Shown: one piece after another, positions 34,136-45,300 of the stretch
Layout of the letters: the number at the start of each line of letters is the position of its first letter
How positions within the stretch are numbered: the stretch's first letter is position 1
NCBI GenBank assembly: GCA_043228905.1
Contig: JBHGNT010000012.1
Location: 3,162,001 to 3,226,000, forward strand
Direction of reading: 5' to 3'
From: Azolla caroliniana
Taxonomy: Eukaryota > Polypodiophyta
Length of the DNA: 64,000 nt
Program-made: the position numbers and the translations under genes
Notes under the pieces: generated by a model
Databases searched by the model: none
What the model was told of the DNA's origin: nothing
Seen by the model: the letters and a program-made list of their open reading frames with translations, nothing else

Positions 34136-35561
34136 GTGTTCGTAGCCCAAGTAATAGTTAGTACTAAAAGTACCCCTCCAGTACATGTCCTAGCACTCCT
34201 AGATTTCGGAGCTAACTCTTGCTTTATGGATAAGAAATTTACTCAAGCTCATAAGATATCCCTAAGAAAACTCCAGTGTCCAGCCTCTGTAGTAGTCATT
34301 GATGGACGTCCCATTGCTTCCGGAAATATCATAGAAGAGTCAGAGCCCATTAATATTGTCCTAGATAACTTAGCATGTGTAGTATCATTTAATATTATTA
34401 GTATCCCAGAACATCCCATAGTTTTAGGATTGCCGTGGTTCGAGTTACATAACCCAGACATAGATTGGAGAATAAGAGAAATCCGGTGTCGACAAACCCA
34501 AGGGTCAACTCAGAAGATGGCAACCATTTCGCTACATCAGTTACGTAAAGAAGGGCTCAAGGAGGAGATGTTCCTTTTTGCAATATCAGTAAACCCCTCC
34601 AGCACCACTAAAGAAGAATCCACCGTTCAACTTCCCGAGAAGTATCGTCATTACGCCGATGTGTTCGATAAAGTACAAGCCAACACACTTCCTCATCATC
34701 GACCGTACGATTGCCCCATCGATTTACAACCGGGAAAAGAGCCGCCATGGGGACCGATCTACAATTTGTCACCAACCGAGCTGGAAGTCCTTCGGGCCTA
34801 TATAGAGGAGAATTTGGAAAATGGTTTCATTCGACATTCGAAATCTCCAGCCGGTGCGCCCATTTTCTTCGTCAAGAAAAAGGATGGATCGCTTCGTCTC
34901 GTTGTAGATTACCGTGGCTTGAATAAGGTTACAATCAGGAATAGGTATGCTCTTCCCTTTATCTCAAGTCTTTTAGAACGGATCAATGGTGCCAGGTTCT
35001 TCACGAAGATCGACTTACGGGGAGCATATAACCTCGTACGGATCCGACCAGGAGACGAATGGAAGACCGCGTTTCACACCAGATATGGGCACTTCGAGTA
35101 TACGGTCATGCCGTTCGGCCTCACTAATGCGCCGACAGTCTTCCAGCACATGGCTAATGATATATTCCGAGATCTATTGGATGATTGTTTGATCATCTAT
35201 TTGGATGATCTACTGGTTTATTCAAAGACCCAAGAAGAACATGATTCTCATGTACTATTAGTACTAAAACGACTTTGAGAACATGGTCTGTATGTAAAGC
35301 TGGAAAAATGTAGTTTCGGGTGCAACCAAGTGGAATTTCTCGGCTACATCATTTCGTCAGAAGGCATCTCCATGGACCCAGCTAAGGTCAAAACAGTGGT
35401 AGAATGGCAGACTCCGCGTTCGGTGCGGGATGTGCAATGCTTCCTAGGCTTTGCCAATTTTTACCGGAAGTTCATACAAGATTACTCAAAGATCGTTCTA
35501 CCTCTCACACAACTTACCAGGAAGGGACAACCGTTCATCTGGTCTGAAGAAATGGACATGG
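34136..35561 (+). pseudogene. gypsy-3 pol, 5' part (protease and reverse transcriptase)
   Basis: A protease with LLDFGANSCFMD (the usual DSGA has become DFGA) is followed by reverse transcriptase ([45 protein letters not shown]). A stop at about 35276 interrupts it, and translation-like similarity continues in frame (EHGLYVKLEKCSF...QVEFLGYIIS). Copia-3 cuts it at SEEMDM; the frame resumes at 41269. Confidence 0.88.
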
Positions 35562-36245
35562 TGTTGGGAGACAGGTCCCTCCGGATGGGAAGGGAGAAGA
35601 ACAGTGCCGATGAAACCGTATGAGGAGAACCCGGCTACGGAGAGCCGGATGATACAGACCCGATAAAGACCGGATAAAGAGTACCCGGCTACGGAGAGCC
35701 GGATGGTGCAGACCCGGTGAAGAACGGATGAGGAGGACCCGGCTACGGAGAGCCGAATGGTGCAGACCCAGTGAAAACCGGATGAGGAGTACCCGGCTAC
35801 GGAGAACCGGATGAAGAGACATATTCGTAAATATGTTTTCTGATAGTCCATCGAGGCTATATTTGTAAATAGCCAAAAAGTCATATTAGTATAAATATGA
35901 CTTAGGGCAAACTAATAAGTAGTTGTTGTCATTCTTGTTGGTGCAAGAATAGAGTGTGTGCGTAACTGTACAGAGAGAGAGAGAAAGAGGTCGTTGCCTC
36001 TGTTGTAACCGCCGCCTGTGGCGAAGATCTGTGAGCACGAGGTCGTTGCCTTAGTGAACTCACCATTGTACATTCTTACATAGTGATAGTTTGCAGCATG
36101 TGGGCTGCCGTGGTTTTTTCCCCTAGTTTGGGGTTTTCCACATAAACCTCCTGTGTACCTCGTCTCTCCTTTGTGTCGTGTTTTATTTCCCGTTTTCTGT
36201 GTATCATTCTAAGCTCGGTTGTGGCCGAGTGTTGAGTTCTCGTCA
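35562..36245 (+). repeat. copia-3 5' LTR (4 minisatellite units)
   Basis: 684 bp, starts TGTTGGGAGACAGG and ends GAGTTCTCGTCA. Its 54-bp minisatellite (ACCCGGCTACGGAGAGCCGG...) has four units at about 35620-35815. Confidence 0.93.
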
Positions 36246-36274
36246 AGTGGTATCAGAGCGAAACGACACAGAAA

Positions 36275-39200
36275 ATGGACGAATCGTTTGGCGGCATGTT
36301 CAAGCTCACCGGCTCCAACTATTCAGTGTGGAAGTCGAAGATGAGGGATATGCTCGTGGTAAAAGATCTCTGGCTGCCGGTTCAGTTCGGGGACAAGAGA
36401 CTGGACAAAATCGACGCCGCGATATGGGAGGTGATGCACATGAAGACAACGGCGTACATACGGTGCTTCATTGACATGGGCCTGTACAACAACTTCAATG
36501 AAGAGAGCAAGGCTCATGAGCTCTGGGAGAAGATCGGCATAATGTTTCAAAACAAAAATGCGGTCAATCAGGTGTCGGTATTCCGGAAGCTAGTAAGACT
36601 CCGGTACCAAGATGGCTCCAGCATGGCGGAGCATATGAATGCCTTCCAGGGGCTGATACACCAGGAAACGTCATTGAAGTACCTCTTGCCGATGAGGTAC
36701 TAGCGCTACTCCTGCTCGGTTCCCTCCCGGATAGCTGGGAGACGTTGGTTGTCACTTTGGGCAATGCCGGGCCGGAAGGAAAGCGGTTATCCCTAGCAAG
36801 AGTAAAGTCGAGCTTGCTAGATGAGGAGGCGCGTCGGAAAGACAAAGATACGAGCTCCGACTCCAAAGCGCTTCTTACCGAATCGGAACGCGGAAGACAT
36901 AGAAACCGTAGTCCCTAGAACCGGGAGAAGTCGGGGACACGGTCAAAGTCAAGGGGAAGGCCTACTTGCTTCTATTGCGGCAAGCCGGGACACTTCCAAA
37001 AGAACTGTCGGCATTTCCGTAAAGACAAGGAAACCGACGGTACCGATTCGAAGCAAACCCCGGACCGGAACGGTAAAGATCGGAGGGGAACGGACCGGAA
37101 GGGAACGACGACAATCGCGGCAAGTGAAGAAGAGTTGATGCTCATCACCGAGGAGTGTGAGATAAACCTTGCCGGCGACGAGATGACCTGGGTGGTAGAC
37201 TCCGGAGCATCGTTCCACCTTACTCAGCCGGTGACCACGGCTGTGTCCGGATGGGGAATGAAGGTACATGCCAAATTGTCGGCATAGGAGACGTGTGGCT
37301 ATCAACACCAACCGGATGCAAGTTGCTGCTGAAGGATGTCCGACACGTTTCGGAGGTTCAACTGAACCTGATATCAGCCGGTCGGCTAGATGATGAGAGC
37401 TACACGGGTAGCATCCGGAACGGTGTCATGAAGTTCAGCAAAGGGAGCCTGATTGTGGCTCGGGCCCGGAAGGTCAACACACTGTACCTGATGAATGCCC
37501 GGTTATGCCCGGAAGAAGTGAACGTGGCTTCCGACACTGCTGGTGAGCTGTGGCACAAGAGGCTGTGTCACATGAGCGAGAAGGGGATGAAGAGGCTTGC
37601 AGACGACAACCTTATTCCAGTGAAGAACGTGCACTTAGAGAACTGCACTGATTGTCTGGCCGGTAAGCAGAACCGGACCTCCTTCCGACCAAGGCCACCG
37701 ATGAGACGTAATGCACCACTGGAGTTGGTGCATACGGATGTGTGTTAGGTAGACACGAAGTCACATGCCGGAGCGCAGTACTTCGTGACTTTCATAGATG
37801 ACCACAACCGGAAGCTGTGGGCCACACCGTTGAAGACGAAGGATCAGGTGCTATCCGTCTTCAAAGAGCTCCATGCGAGAGTGGAAAGAGAAACCGGCCG
37901 GAAGCTGAAGGTGGTTCGAGCAGATAACGAAGGTGACTACCGGGGGCAGTTCGAGGAGTACTGTCGCTCGAAGGGAATCCGGCTCGAATTTACCGTGCCG
38001 AAGAAACCGGAACTAAACGGACTGGCCGAGAGGATGAACCAGACCATAATGGAGAGGGTCCGGAGTATGCTAGCGCATGCAAAACTACCCAAGAAGTTTT
38101 GGGCTGAGGCACTGTCGACGGCGACATATGTGATAAATATATCACCCTCAGTACCCTTGGACGGAGACACGCCACAGAGAGTGTGGACCGGTAAGGAAGT
38201 ATCCTACCGGCATCTGAAGGTGTTCGGATGTCTCGCGTACGTGCATGTAGCTAAGGACCGGAGAGGAAAGCTAGATCCAAAGACCTGGCCATGCATATTC
38301 CTCGGTTACGGTGACGATGAGTTCGGCTACCGAGTGTGGGACCTGGTCGACAAGAAGGTATTCCGGAGTCGAGATATTATCTTCATGGAGAACAAGACGC
38401 TCGCCGACTGGGAGTCGGAGGAGAAGATAATGAACTCCGAGTCGACCGGTAAGGATCGACTCTACGATGAGCAGACCCAACCGGCGAGAGACCGGTTAGC
38501 ACTCGAAGAACCAGCCGGATACGGTGAGGATACCGAACCGGCAGAAGAAGAAGTAGAGGAAGCTGAAACCGGAACCGGCCAAGACCCCGAATCAGATTTG
38601 GGTGAAGAGCAGATGGATGAGCCGGTCACCGAAGCCCAGAGACGGAGATATCCTCTCAGAGAGAGAAGGGCCCCCGGAGATTTCCGGATGCAGAGCATGT
38701 TCTGCTGACCGATGAGGGGGAGCCGGAAAGCTTCAAAGAAGCGAAGGATGACACCCACAACCGAAAATGGTTAAGTGCCACGCAGGATGAGATGGATTCC
38801 CTGCATGAGAACCATACGTACGAATTGGTGGAGTTGCCGAAAGGAAAGCGGGCACTCCGAAACAAGTGGGTGTACAAGTTGAAACCGGGAGATGCCGGAA
38901 ACCCCCCGAGGTACAAAGCCAGGATCGTGGTGAAGGGGTTCCAGTAGAAGAAGGGCGTGGACTTCGACGAGATATTTGCCCCGGTAGTAAAGATGACCTC
39001 CATCCGGACGGTGCTGAGTATAGCGGCAAGCATGGACCTTGAGGTAGAACAGCTGGACGTGAAGAAGACATTCCTTCACGGCGACCTCGAAGAGGAGATC
39101 TACATGCAGCAACCGGAAGGATTTGTAGAGAAAGGGAAGGAGCACCTGGTATGCCGGTTGAAGAAGAGTCTCTACGGGTTGAAGCAGGCCCCCCGACAGT

Positions 39201-40288
39201 GGTACCGGAAGTTCGACTCCTTCATGACCGATCAAGGGTACCACAAGACATAGGCCGATCACTGTGTGTTTGTGAAGAAGTTCGAAGGAGGCGACTTCCT
39301 AATACTCCTATATGTGGATGACATGTTGATCGTCGGACGGGACCAAGTCAAAATAAGGATGCTGAAGAAGGCTCTCAACCGAACCTTCTCAATGAAAGAC
39401 TTGGGTCCGGCAAGACAGATGTTGGGGATGCACATCATTCGGGACCGGTCAAAGAAGCAATTATGGCTGTCACAGGAGAAGTACGTGACAAAGGTGCTTC
39501 ACCGGTTCAACATGTCAGAAGCGAAACCGGTCGGATCGACACTTCCGGCAAACTGCAAGCTATCCGGCAAGCAAAGCCCGAAGACGAAAGCAGAGAAGGC
39601 GGATATGATGAAGATTCCATATGCCTTTGCTGTCGGGAGCTTGATGTACGCAATGGTTTGTACTCGACCGGATATAGGATACGTAGTCGGAGTGGTGAGC
39701 CGGTTCATGAGCAATCCCGGCAAAGAGCACTGGAACGCGGTCAAATGGATACTCCGGTATTTGAAGGGCACTTCAAATATGTGTCTCCGATTCGGCTCCG
39801 GAAAACCTCAACTGGACGGTTTCACTGATTTGGACATGTCGGCTGATGTGGATACCAGCCGGTCTACATCCGGGTATGTGATGACATAGGCAGGGGGAGC
39901 TGTTTCGTGGCAGTCAAGGCTGCAGAAGACGGTTGCATTGTTGACCACAGAGTCGGAGTACATGGCAGCTGTGGAAGCTGGCAAGGAAATTTTATGGATG
40001 AAGGACTTCATCGGAGAGCTCGGTATACGGCAAGAGGAATACCGACTCTATTGCGACAGTCAAAGTGCCATCCACCTTGCTAAGAATGCGGCCTACCATT
40101 CCCGGACGAAGCATATCCAGCGGAGGTATCACTGGATCCGGGAAAGAGTAGATGACCAGGAGTTCGCACTGACGAAGATCCATACGGCGGAGAACGGGTC
40201 AGATATGCTGACCAAAGTGTTGACACCCGACAAGCTGGACGCATGCCGGAAGAGGATCGGACTGGTAAGACACCCCTTGCCGGAGTGA
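36275..40288 (+). pseudogene. copia-3 gag-pol (disrupted)
   Basis: Recognisable parts are gag (MDESFGGMFKLTGSNYSVWK; frameshift near 36680), a zinc knuckle CFYCGKPGHFQKNC (about 36968-37010), protease WVVDSGASFHL (about 37192), GAG-pre-integrase (LWHKRLCHMSEKGMK), integrase (FIDDHNRKLWA; ADNEGDY; LNGLAERMNQ), reverse transcriptase (YKARIVVKGFQ; QLDVKKTFLHGDL; ILLYVDDMLIVG) and RNase H (LTTESEYMAA; CDSQSAIHLAKN). Amber stops interrupt it at 36916, 37746, 38945, 39251 and 39887, and there is a frameshift near 38700. The coding similarity is otherwise well kept, so the inactivation is fairly recent. Confidence 0.92.
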
Positions 40289-40298
40289 AGGGGGAGTT

Positions 40299-41268
40299 TG
40301 TTGGGAGACAGGTCCCTCCGGATGGGAAGGGAGAAGAACAGTGCCGATGAAACCGTATGAGGAGAACCCGGCTACGGAGAGCCGGATGATACAGACCCGG
40401 TAAAGACCGGATGAAGAGTACCCGGCTACGGAGAGCCGGATGGTGCAGACCCGGTGAAGACCGAATGAAGAGTACCCGGCTACGGAGAGCCGGATGGTGC
40501 AGACCCGGTGAAGACCGGATGAGGAGTACCCGGCTACGGAGAGCCGGATGATACAGACCCGGTAAAGACCGGATGAAGAGTACCCGGCTACGGAGAGCCG
40601 GATGGTGCAGACCCGATGAAGACCGGATGAGGAGTACCTGGCTACGGAGAGCCGGATGATACAGACCCGGTAAAGACCGGATGAAGAGTACTCGGCTACG
40701 GAGAGCCGGATGGTGCACACCCGGTGAAGACCGGATGAGGAGTACCCGGCTACGGAGAGCCGGATGGTACAGACCCGGTGAAAACCGGATGAGGAGTACC
40801 CGGCTACGGAGAACCGGATGAAGAGACATATTCGTAAATATGTTTTCTGATAGTCCATCGAGGCTATATTTGTAAATAGCCGAAAAGTCATATTAGTATA
40901 AATATGACTTAGGGCAATCTAATAAGTAGTTGTTGTCATTCTTGTTGGTGCAAGAATAGAGTGTGTGCGTAACTGTACAGAGAGAGAGAGAAAGAGGTCG
41001 TTGCCTCTGTTGTAACCGCCGCCTGTGGCGAAGATCTGTGAGCACGAGGTCGTTGCCTCAGTGAACTCACCATTGTACATTCTTACATAGTGACAGTTTG
41101 CAGCCTGTGGGCTGCCGTGGTTTTTTCCCCTAGTTTGGGGTTTTCCACATAAACCTCCTGTGTACCTCGTCTGTCCTTTGTGTCGTGTTTTATTTCCCGT
41201 TTTTTGTGTATCATTCTAAGCTCGGTTGTGGCCGAGCGTTGCGCATAAGGAGCGTTGAGTTCCCGTCA
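40299..41268 (+). repeat. copia-3 3' LTR (9 minisatellite units)
   Basis: 970 bp. Pairs with the 5' LTR but is longer: it carries nine 54-bp units instead of four and a short extra GTTGCGCATAAGGAGC near its end. Confidence 0.93.
40355..40820. repeat. 54-bp GC-rich minisatellite, 9 copies
   Basis: The units start CCCGGCTACGGAGAGCCGGA and are spaced 53-54 bases apart (40368, 40421, 40475, and so on to 40799). CCGGCT..AGCCGG within each unit can form a hairpin. The long minus-strand open frames here (periodic RSRVLLIRSSPGL) are repeat artefacts. Confidence 0.93.
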
Positions 41269-43321
41269 CATGGCTTTCGAGAGTCTTAAAAAGGCATTTA
41301 CATCGGCTCCAATTCTAGCTCATGTCGATCCAGAAAAACCATTCATTATCGAAGCTGACGCATCGGATTTTGCATTGGGGAGCATTCTGTCACAACAGGG
41401 GAATGATGAGAAGCTACATCCTGTGGCTTTTCATTCATGCAAGTTTGACGCCGCCAAAATCAACTACGAAATTCATGATAAGGAGCCATTGGCAATAGTG
41501 GATTCTTTTATGCAATGGAGGCATTTTCTGGAGGGATCCTCTCATTCGGTCACCGTATTTAGTGACCACAAGAACCTTGCCTACGTTCAGGATGCTCGTG
41601 TGTTGAATCAACGTCAAGCACGGTGGGCCCACTTCCTCACGCGTTTCGACTTCAAAATTACATATCGTCGGGGGAAGCACCAAGGGAAGGCAGATACATT
41701 ATCACGACGTTCGTATTTAGCACCCCGTCCCGGCGAGCCAACTTTCGATAACCAAAAACAAGTCATCTTGGGACCGGCACGACTACAAGCAACACAGATC
41801 TTTGACATGCCCATGGATTCCCGCGTTATCGATACCATACGCGAAGACTTGGAGACAGATGCGTTCGCCCAAGCTATACTAGCACAAATTGATCCCTCTC
41901 GAGCATCGTGTTCACAGTCGCAACCACCAGGTACAGACTATCATCAATTCAAATACCATGATGGATTACTCTTCTTTAAAGAACTTTTGTATGTTCCTAA
42001 TGGTTCTTACTGCCTTCAAGTAGTACAAAACTGTCATGACACATATACAGCTGGGCATTTTGGTAGTACTAAAACGTTACATTTAGTACAACGATCATTC
42101 TGGTGGCCCTGTATGCGACAATTTGTCGAGGATTTTGTTCGGATGTGTGATACATGCTGTAGAGCGAAAATGCCAAGGCATCATCCATATGGTTTATTAC
42201 AACCATTACCAATTCCAAGCAAGCCGTGGCAATCCATTGCTCTAGACTTCATCACAGATCTTCCAGTCTCTAAGGGGTTCAATGCGATTCTAACGGTGGT
42301 CGATCGATACACGAAGATGGCTCATTTCTTGCCAAGTACTAAGGAGATCTCCAGTGAAGACACTGCCGAAATTGTCATGCGTGAAGTATGTCGGCATCAT
42401 GGACTTCCTGATAGTATCATTAGCGACCGTGGATCCCAGTTCGTGTCAAAATTCTAGAAGCACCTTTTTAACATGCTCAAGGTCACTTGTAACCTCTCCT
42501 TCGGCTACCACCCACAAACCGACGGCCAAGCCGAACGAACCAATCAAACACTGGAGCAGTATCTGCGGTGCTTTCTCAGCTATCATCAGGATGACTGGGC
42601 AGATATTCTCCACTTCGCCGAATTTTCCTATAACAACTCTATCCACGCATCCACTAAAGTTACGCCATTTTATGCTTATAAGGGATGCCACCCCCGGTGG
42701 TGTGTACTTGAAACCCAGAGGTGTCCACAAATCCTTGCACAGAGGATCGTTTAGAGAGGTTATGCAAGATACAAGCGGATTTATCTACTTTTCTCCAACA
42801 AGCTCAAGAAAAACACAAGGTTTATGCGGATCGTCATCGACTCCCATCTAGTTTTAACATTGGAGATCGGGTATGGCTACTCCGACGACACATCAAGACT
42901 ACTCGCCCATGCGAGAAATTGGATTATCGGTGATTAGGTCCCTTCCGTATTATAGGAAAGATTAATGATGTCGCTTTTCGTCTTGATCTACCTCTACAAC
43001 TTCGCATACATCTGGTGTTTCATAGTTCTCTCCTTGAACCCTATCAAGAGAGCACCATCCCAGGATGTATTACATAGCCTCCACCCCCGATCGAGCTTGA
43101 AGATGGACCTGAGTACGAGGTTGTCGCCATCCTTGATTCCAAGCTTGTTCGCAACAAGCTCTACTATCTATTCGATTGGCTAGGATATAGCCCCAACGAG
43201 CGTACTTGGGAACCGATAGAGAATGTCACCAATGCTCGTGCTCTTCTTGAAGACTTCCATCGTCAATATCCAAACAAACCGGGTCCTCAATCCAAAACGA
43301 CTCGTTACACTCGTCATTTTT
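41269..43321 (+). pseudogene. gypsy-3 pol, 3' part (RNase H, integrase, chromodomain)
   Basis: Continues the frame cut at 35561. It holds RNase H (EADASDFALGSIL), an H2C2 zinc finger (CHDTYTAGHFG...CDTCCRAK), an integrase core (LDFITDLPVSKG; ISDRGSQFVSKF; a stop at 42455; PQTDGQAERTNQ) and a C-terminal chromodomain (YEVVAILDSKLVRNKLYYLFDW at about 43108-43180, then RTWEPIENV). Frameshifts occur near 42755 and 42930. The chromodomain likely once directed integration into heterochromatin. Confidence 0.88.
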
Positions 43322-43333
43322 AAAGGGGGATAG

Positions 43334-43765
43334 TGTCATGATATGGCAAGACTCGAACCCATGACCTTATGCTACATGGGTTGAGCTCTTGACCATCAAA
43401 CTATACATTGTAATATGTAGAATATTATTTTCTTTTATGTTTTATTATAGAAAATTGATGTATATTCCAGATTTCTCTGGAACATTCTAGAAACTTCAGG
43501 AGTATTCCTTAGAACACTATAAAAGGAGGGATAAGGCATTATTTCGAACCAAATCGGTTCAACGCCAGTCTTAAGCCTCCTAGCTACTGTACATTTTCTT
43601 CACATAATATATATCTTTTCTTATCATCACTCTCTCTTTCTCTCTCGATCTCTCTCTCCCTCCCTCTCAGTCACTCTTTCCTTCTCTCGAGAGTTCTTCA
43701 CCTCTCTTACTACTAATACTTCTTTTAGTACTAATTCCTTCTCTGTCTTAGGACTGTTCCTGACA
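43334..43765 (+). repeat. gypsy-3 3' LTR
   Basis: 432 bp, TGTCATGATATGG to GTTCCTGACA, with a TATA box near 43516. It differs from the 5' LTR at a few bases and by a shorter (CT)n tract. Confidence 0.93.
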
Positions 43766-43770
43766 GAGTC

Positions 43771-44219
43771 GAACTTTTGACCTATTGTGTTTGTATGCTA
43801 CAATAGTTGGTTATCGGCAAGTTAACACTATATTTTGGCACGCTTGATTACATCTACTATACGCGGAGAACAAGGAGAATGGATGTCGTCTAGTTGACCG
43901 AATTGAGATTTGTGCAAAAGAATCGGCCAACCAACTGAACATGATCGAATGCTGCATCAACCGGCCCTACCATTATGGGCCTATCAAACAACGTACAAGA
44001 CAATGATAAGATTAGAGGCACCGTTTAGGATGGCGTTCAGATTAGAGGCAATGATGCCAACCGAATTTCAGATTCTGACTCTCCGAGTACATATAACAGA
44101 ACGACTAGATGAGGAGCAATCGGAATAGATTTGGATGGAACAACTTCTTCTGCTAGAAGAGAGTCGGCTATAGGCAATGTGTCATTTGAAGTAGAGGAAA
44201 ACTAAGAATTTGTTGTTGA
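43771..44219. other. sequence of unknown origin downstream of gypsy-3
   Basis: No domain is recognised. A short frame near 43910-44128 is uninformative. Confidence 0.4.
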
Positions 44220-44570
44220 ATCATTATTATTGTATAGTTAGTTGAGGTCGTTCCCTCTGGATCTAAGAGAGAGAGAGAGAAAGAGAGAGTGAGTATTAGT
44301 GAGTGACTACTCAGTAACTGTTTTGTTTGTCAGACGAAGATCTCGAGGTCGCTGCCTCAGAGTTTCTTATTGTACTTTCTTGCAACATGGTGATTATGTT
44401 CTTGGGGTTTGTGGACCCCCGTGGTTTTTCCCTTTCGGGTTTTCCACGTAAAATATCTTGTGTCTTTGTATCTTCTCGTTTTTTGTTTTCTGCTCTTTGT
44501 TTTTTGTTTGTGCATTATTCTACTCGGTTTTTTGCACCCGAATATACGAACGAGAACAAATTGTGGCCAG
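44220..44570 (+). repeat. remnant of a copia-type LTR (R-U5 like)
   Basis: Its layout parallels the copia-3 LTR: GTTGAGGTCGTTCCCTCTGG, an AGAGAGAG run, GAAGATCTCGAGGTCGCTGCCTCAG, then CCCCCGTGGTTTTTCCC and GGGTTTTCCACGTAAA. The sequences are clearly related but diverged. No partner LTR or target duplication was found. Confidence 0.6.
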
Positions 44571-44584
44571 TAATGATCCTAACA

Positions 44585-44877
44585 TATTCACCCCAACATG
44601 TGTGGTAACATCGTCTAAGACCAAAATGTCTATCACACCACACATTCCAATATTTATTTCTTGCATTTCCATTGAAGATGAAGTACCACTAGATTGTCTT
44701 GCATGCCCATCACCTTTGGATTTAGTATTACCCTTTTCTTTATTTTTCAAAGAGTAACAATCTTTGTTGAATCCCTTATTATGGCAATAATGACACTCAA
44801 TGTTTATTTTCCTAGACTTGCTTCTACTTCTATAATTTCCTCTATTGTTCCTAGTTTGGGTCCTACCACATTGTTGG
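44585..44877 (-). pseudogene. copia gag fragment (same family as 8330-10330)
   Basis: About 120 bases (44757-44877) match 9835-9958 almost base for base (GGCAATAATGACACTCAATGTTT; CCTACCACATTGTTGG), covering the zinc knuckle region on the minus strand. The fragment is cut at 44877 by the gypsy-4 LTR, right in the phrase TTGTTGG. Confidence 0.8.
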
Positions 44878-45237
44878 TGTCATGAACATCGACTCGAATG
44901 TGAACCTTAGGCCCTTGTATATATATTTCTCCTAGACAAACTTTAGACTTCAAACCTTTGTATAAAGAGTGGTATGTAAGACTCAATATGTAAGACTCAG
45001 TATGTAAGACTTGGCATGCAAGAATTAGTATGCTTGATATTATAGTATGTAAGACTTGGCATGAGCATGCTTATCATGCATCACTACATGTATAAAAGGG
45101 GTTGATCTCCCTTGTTAACATCAAGGAGATCAACACCAGTCATGGAATAGATATTTTTACTCATTGTCATCAACCTCTCGATCTCCCTATCTCATCAACT
45201 TCCCCATCTCTTTACCCCCAATTGTTCATCCGTGACA
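44878..45237 (+). repeat. gypsy-4 5' LTR
   Basis: 360 bp, from TGTCATGAACATCGACTCG to TTCATCCGTGACA, with a TATA box (GTATAAAAGGGG near 45091) and a repeated TATGTAAGACT phrase (44970-45060). The terminus ATCCGTGACA is shared with the gypsy-5 LTR, indicating related families. Confidence 0.85.
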
Positions 45238-45300
45238 GATTGATCTCCTTCCTTCCTTCTTTCATTCTTTCCTTCTTTCCTTCTTTCTCAATACACTATC

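Larger units (their letters stand above)
35562..41268 (+). mobile_element. Ty1/copia element copia-3 nested in gypsy-3 pol
   Basis: A plus-strand element flanked by CATGG (35557-35561 and 41269-41273). Excising it rejoins the host pol reading frame. It has LTRs at both ends, TGGTATCAGAGC (initiator tRNA-Met primer site, 36248-36259) after the 5' LTR, a GAAGGGGGAGTTT purine tract before the 3' LTR, and a disrupted gag-pol. It is more GC-rich than gypsy-3, with many CCGG sites. Confidence 0.95.
32384..43765 (+). mobile_element. Ty3/gypsy chromovirus gypsy-3 (decayed, contains copia-3)
   Basis: A plus-strand element flanked by GAGTC (32379-32383 and 43766-43770). LTRs start TGTCATGATATGGCAAGAC and end CCT(A/G)ACA. 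A purine tract, AAAGGGGGATAG, precedes the 3' LTR. Gag-pol is broken by stops and by the nested copia-3. A chromodomain at the pol C-terminus places it among chromoviruses. Confidence 0.93.

Noticed and set aside
40080-40891. Minus-strand open frames of 230-249 residues with 18-residue periodicity
   Set aside because: They are translations of the 54-bp LTR minisatellite, whose length is a multiple of three. They are not genes.
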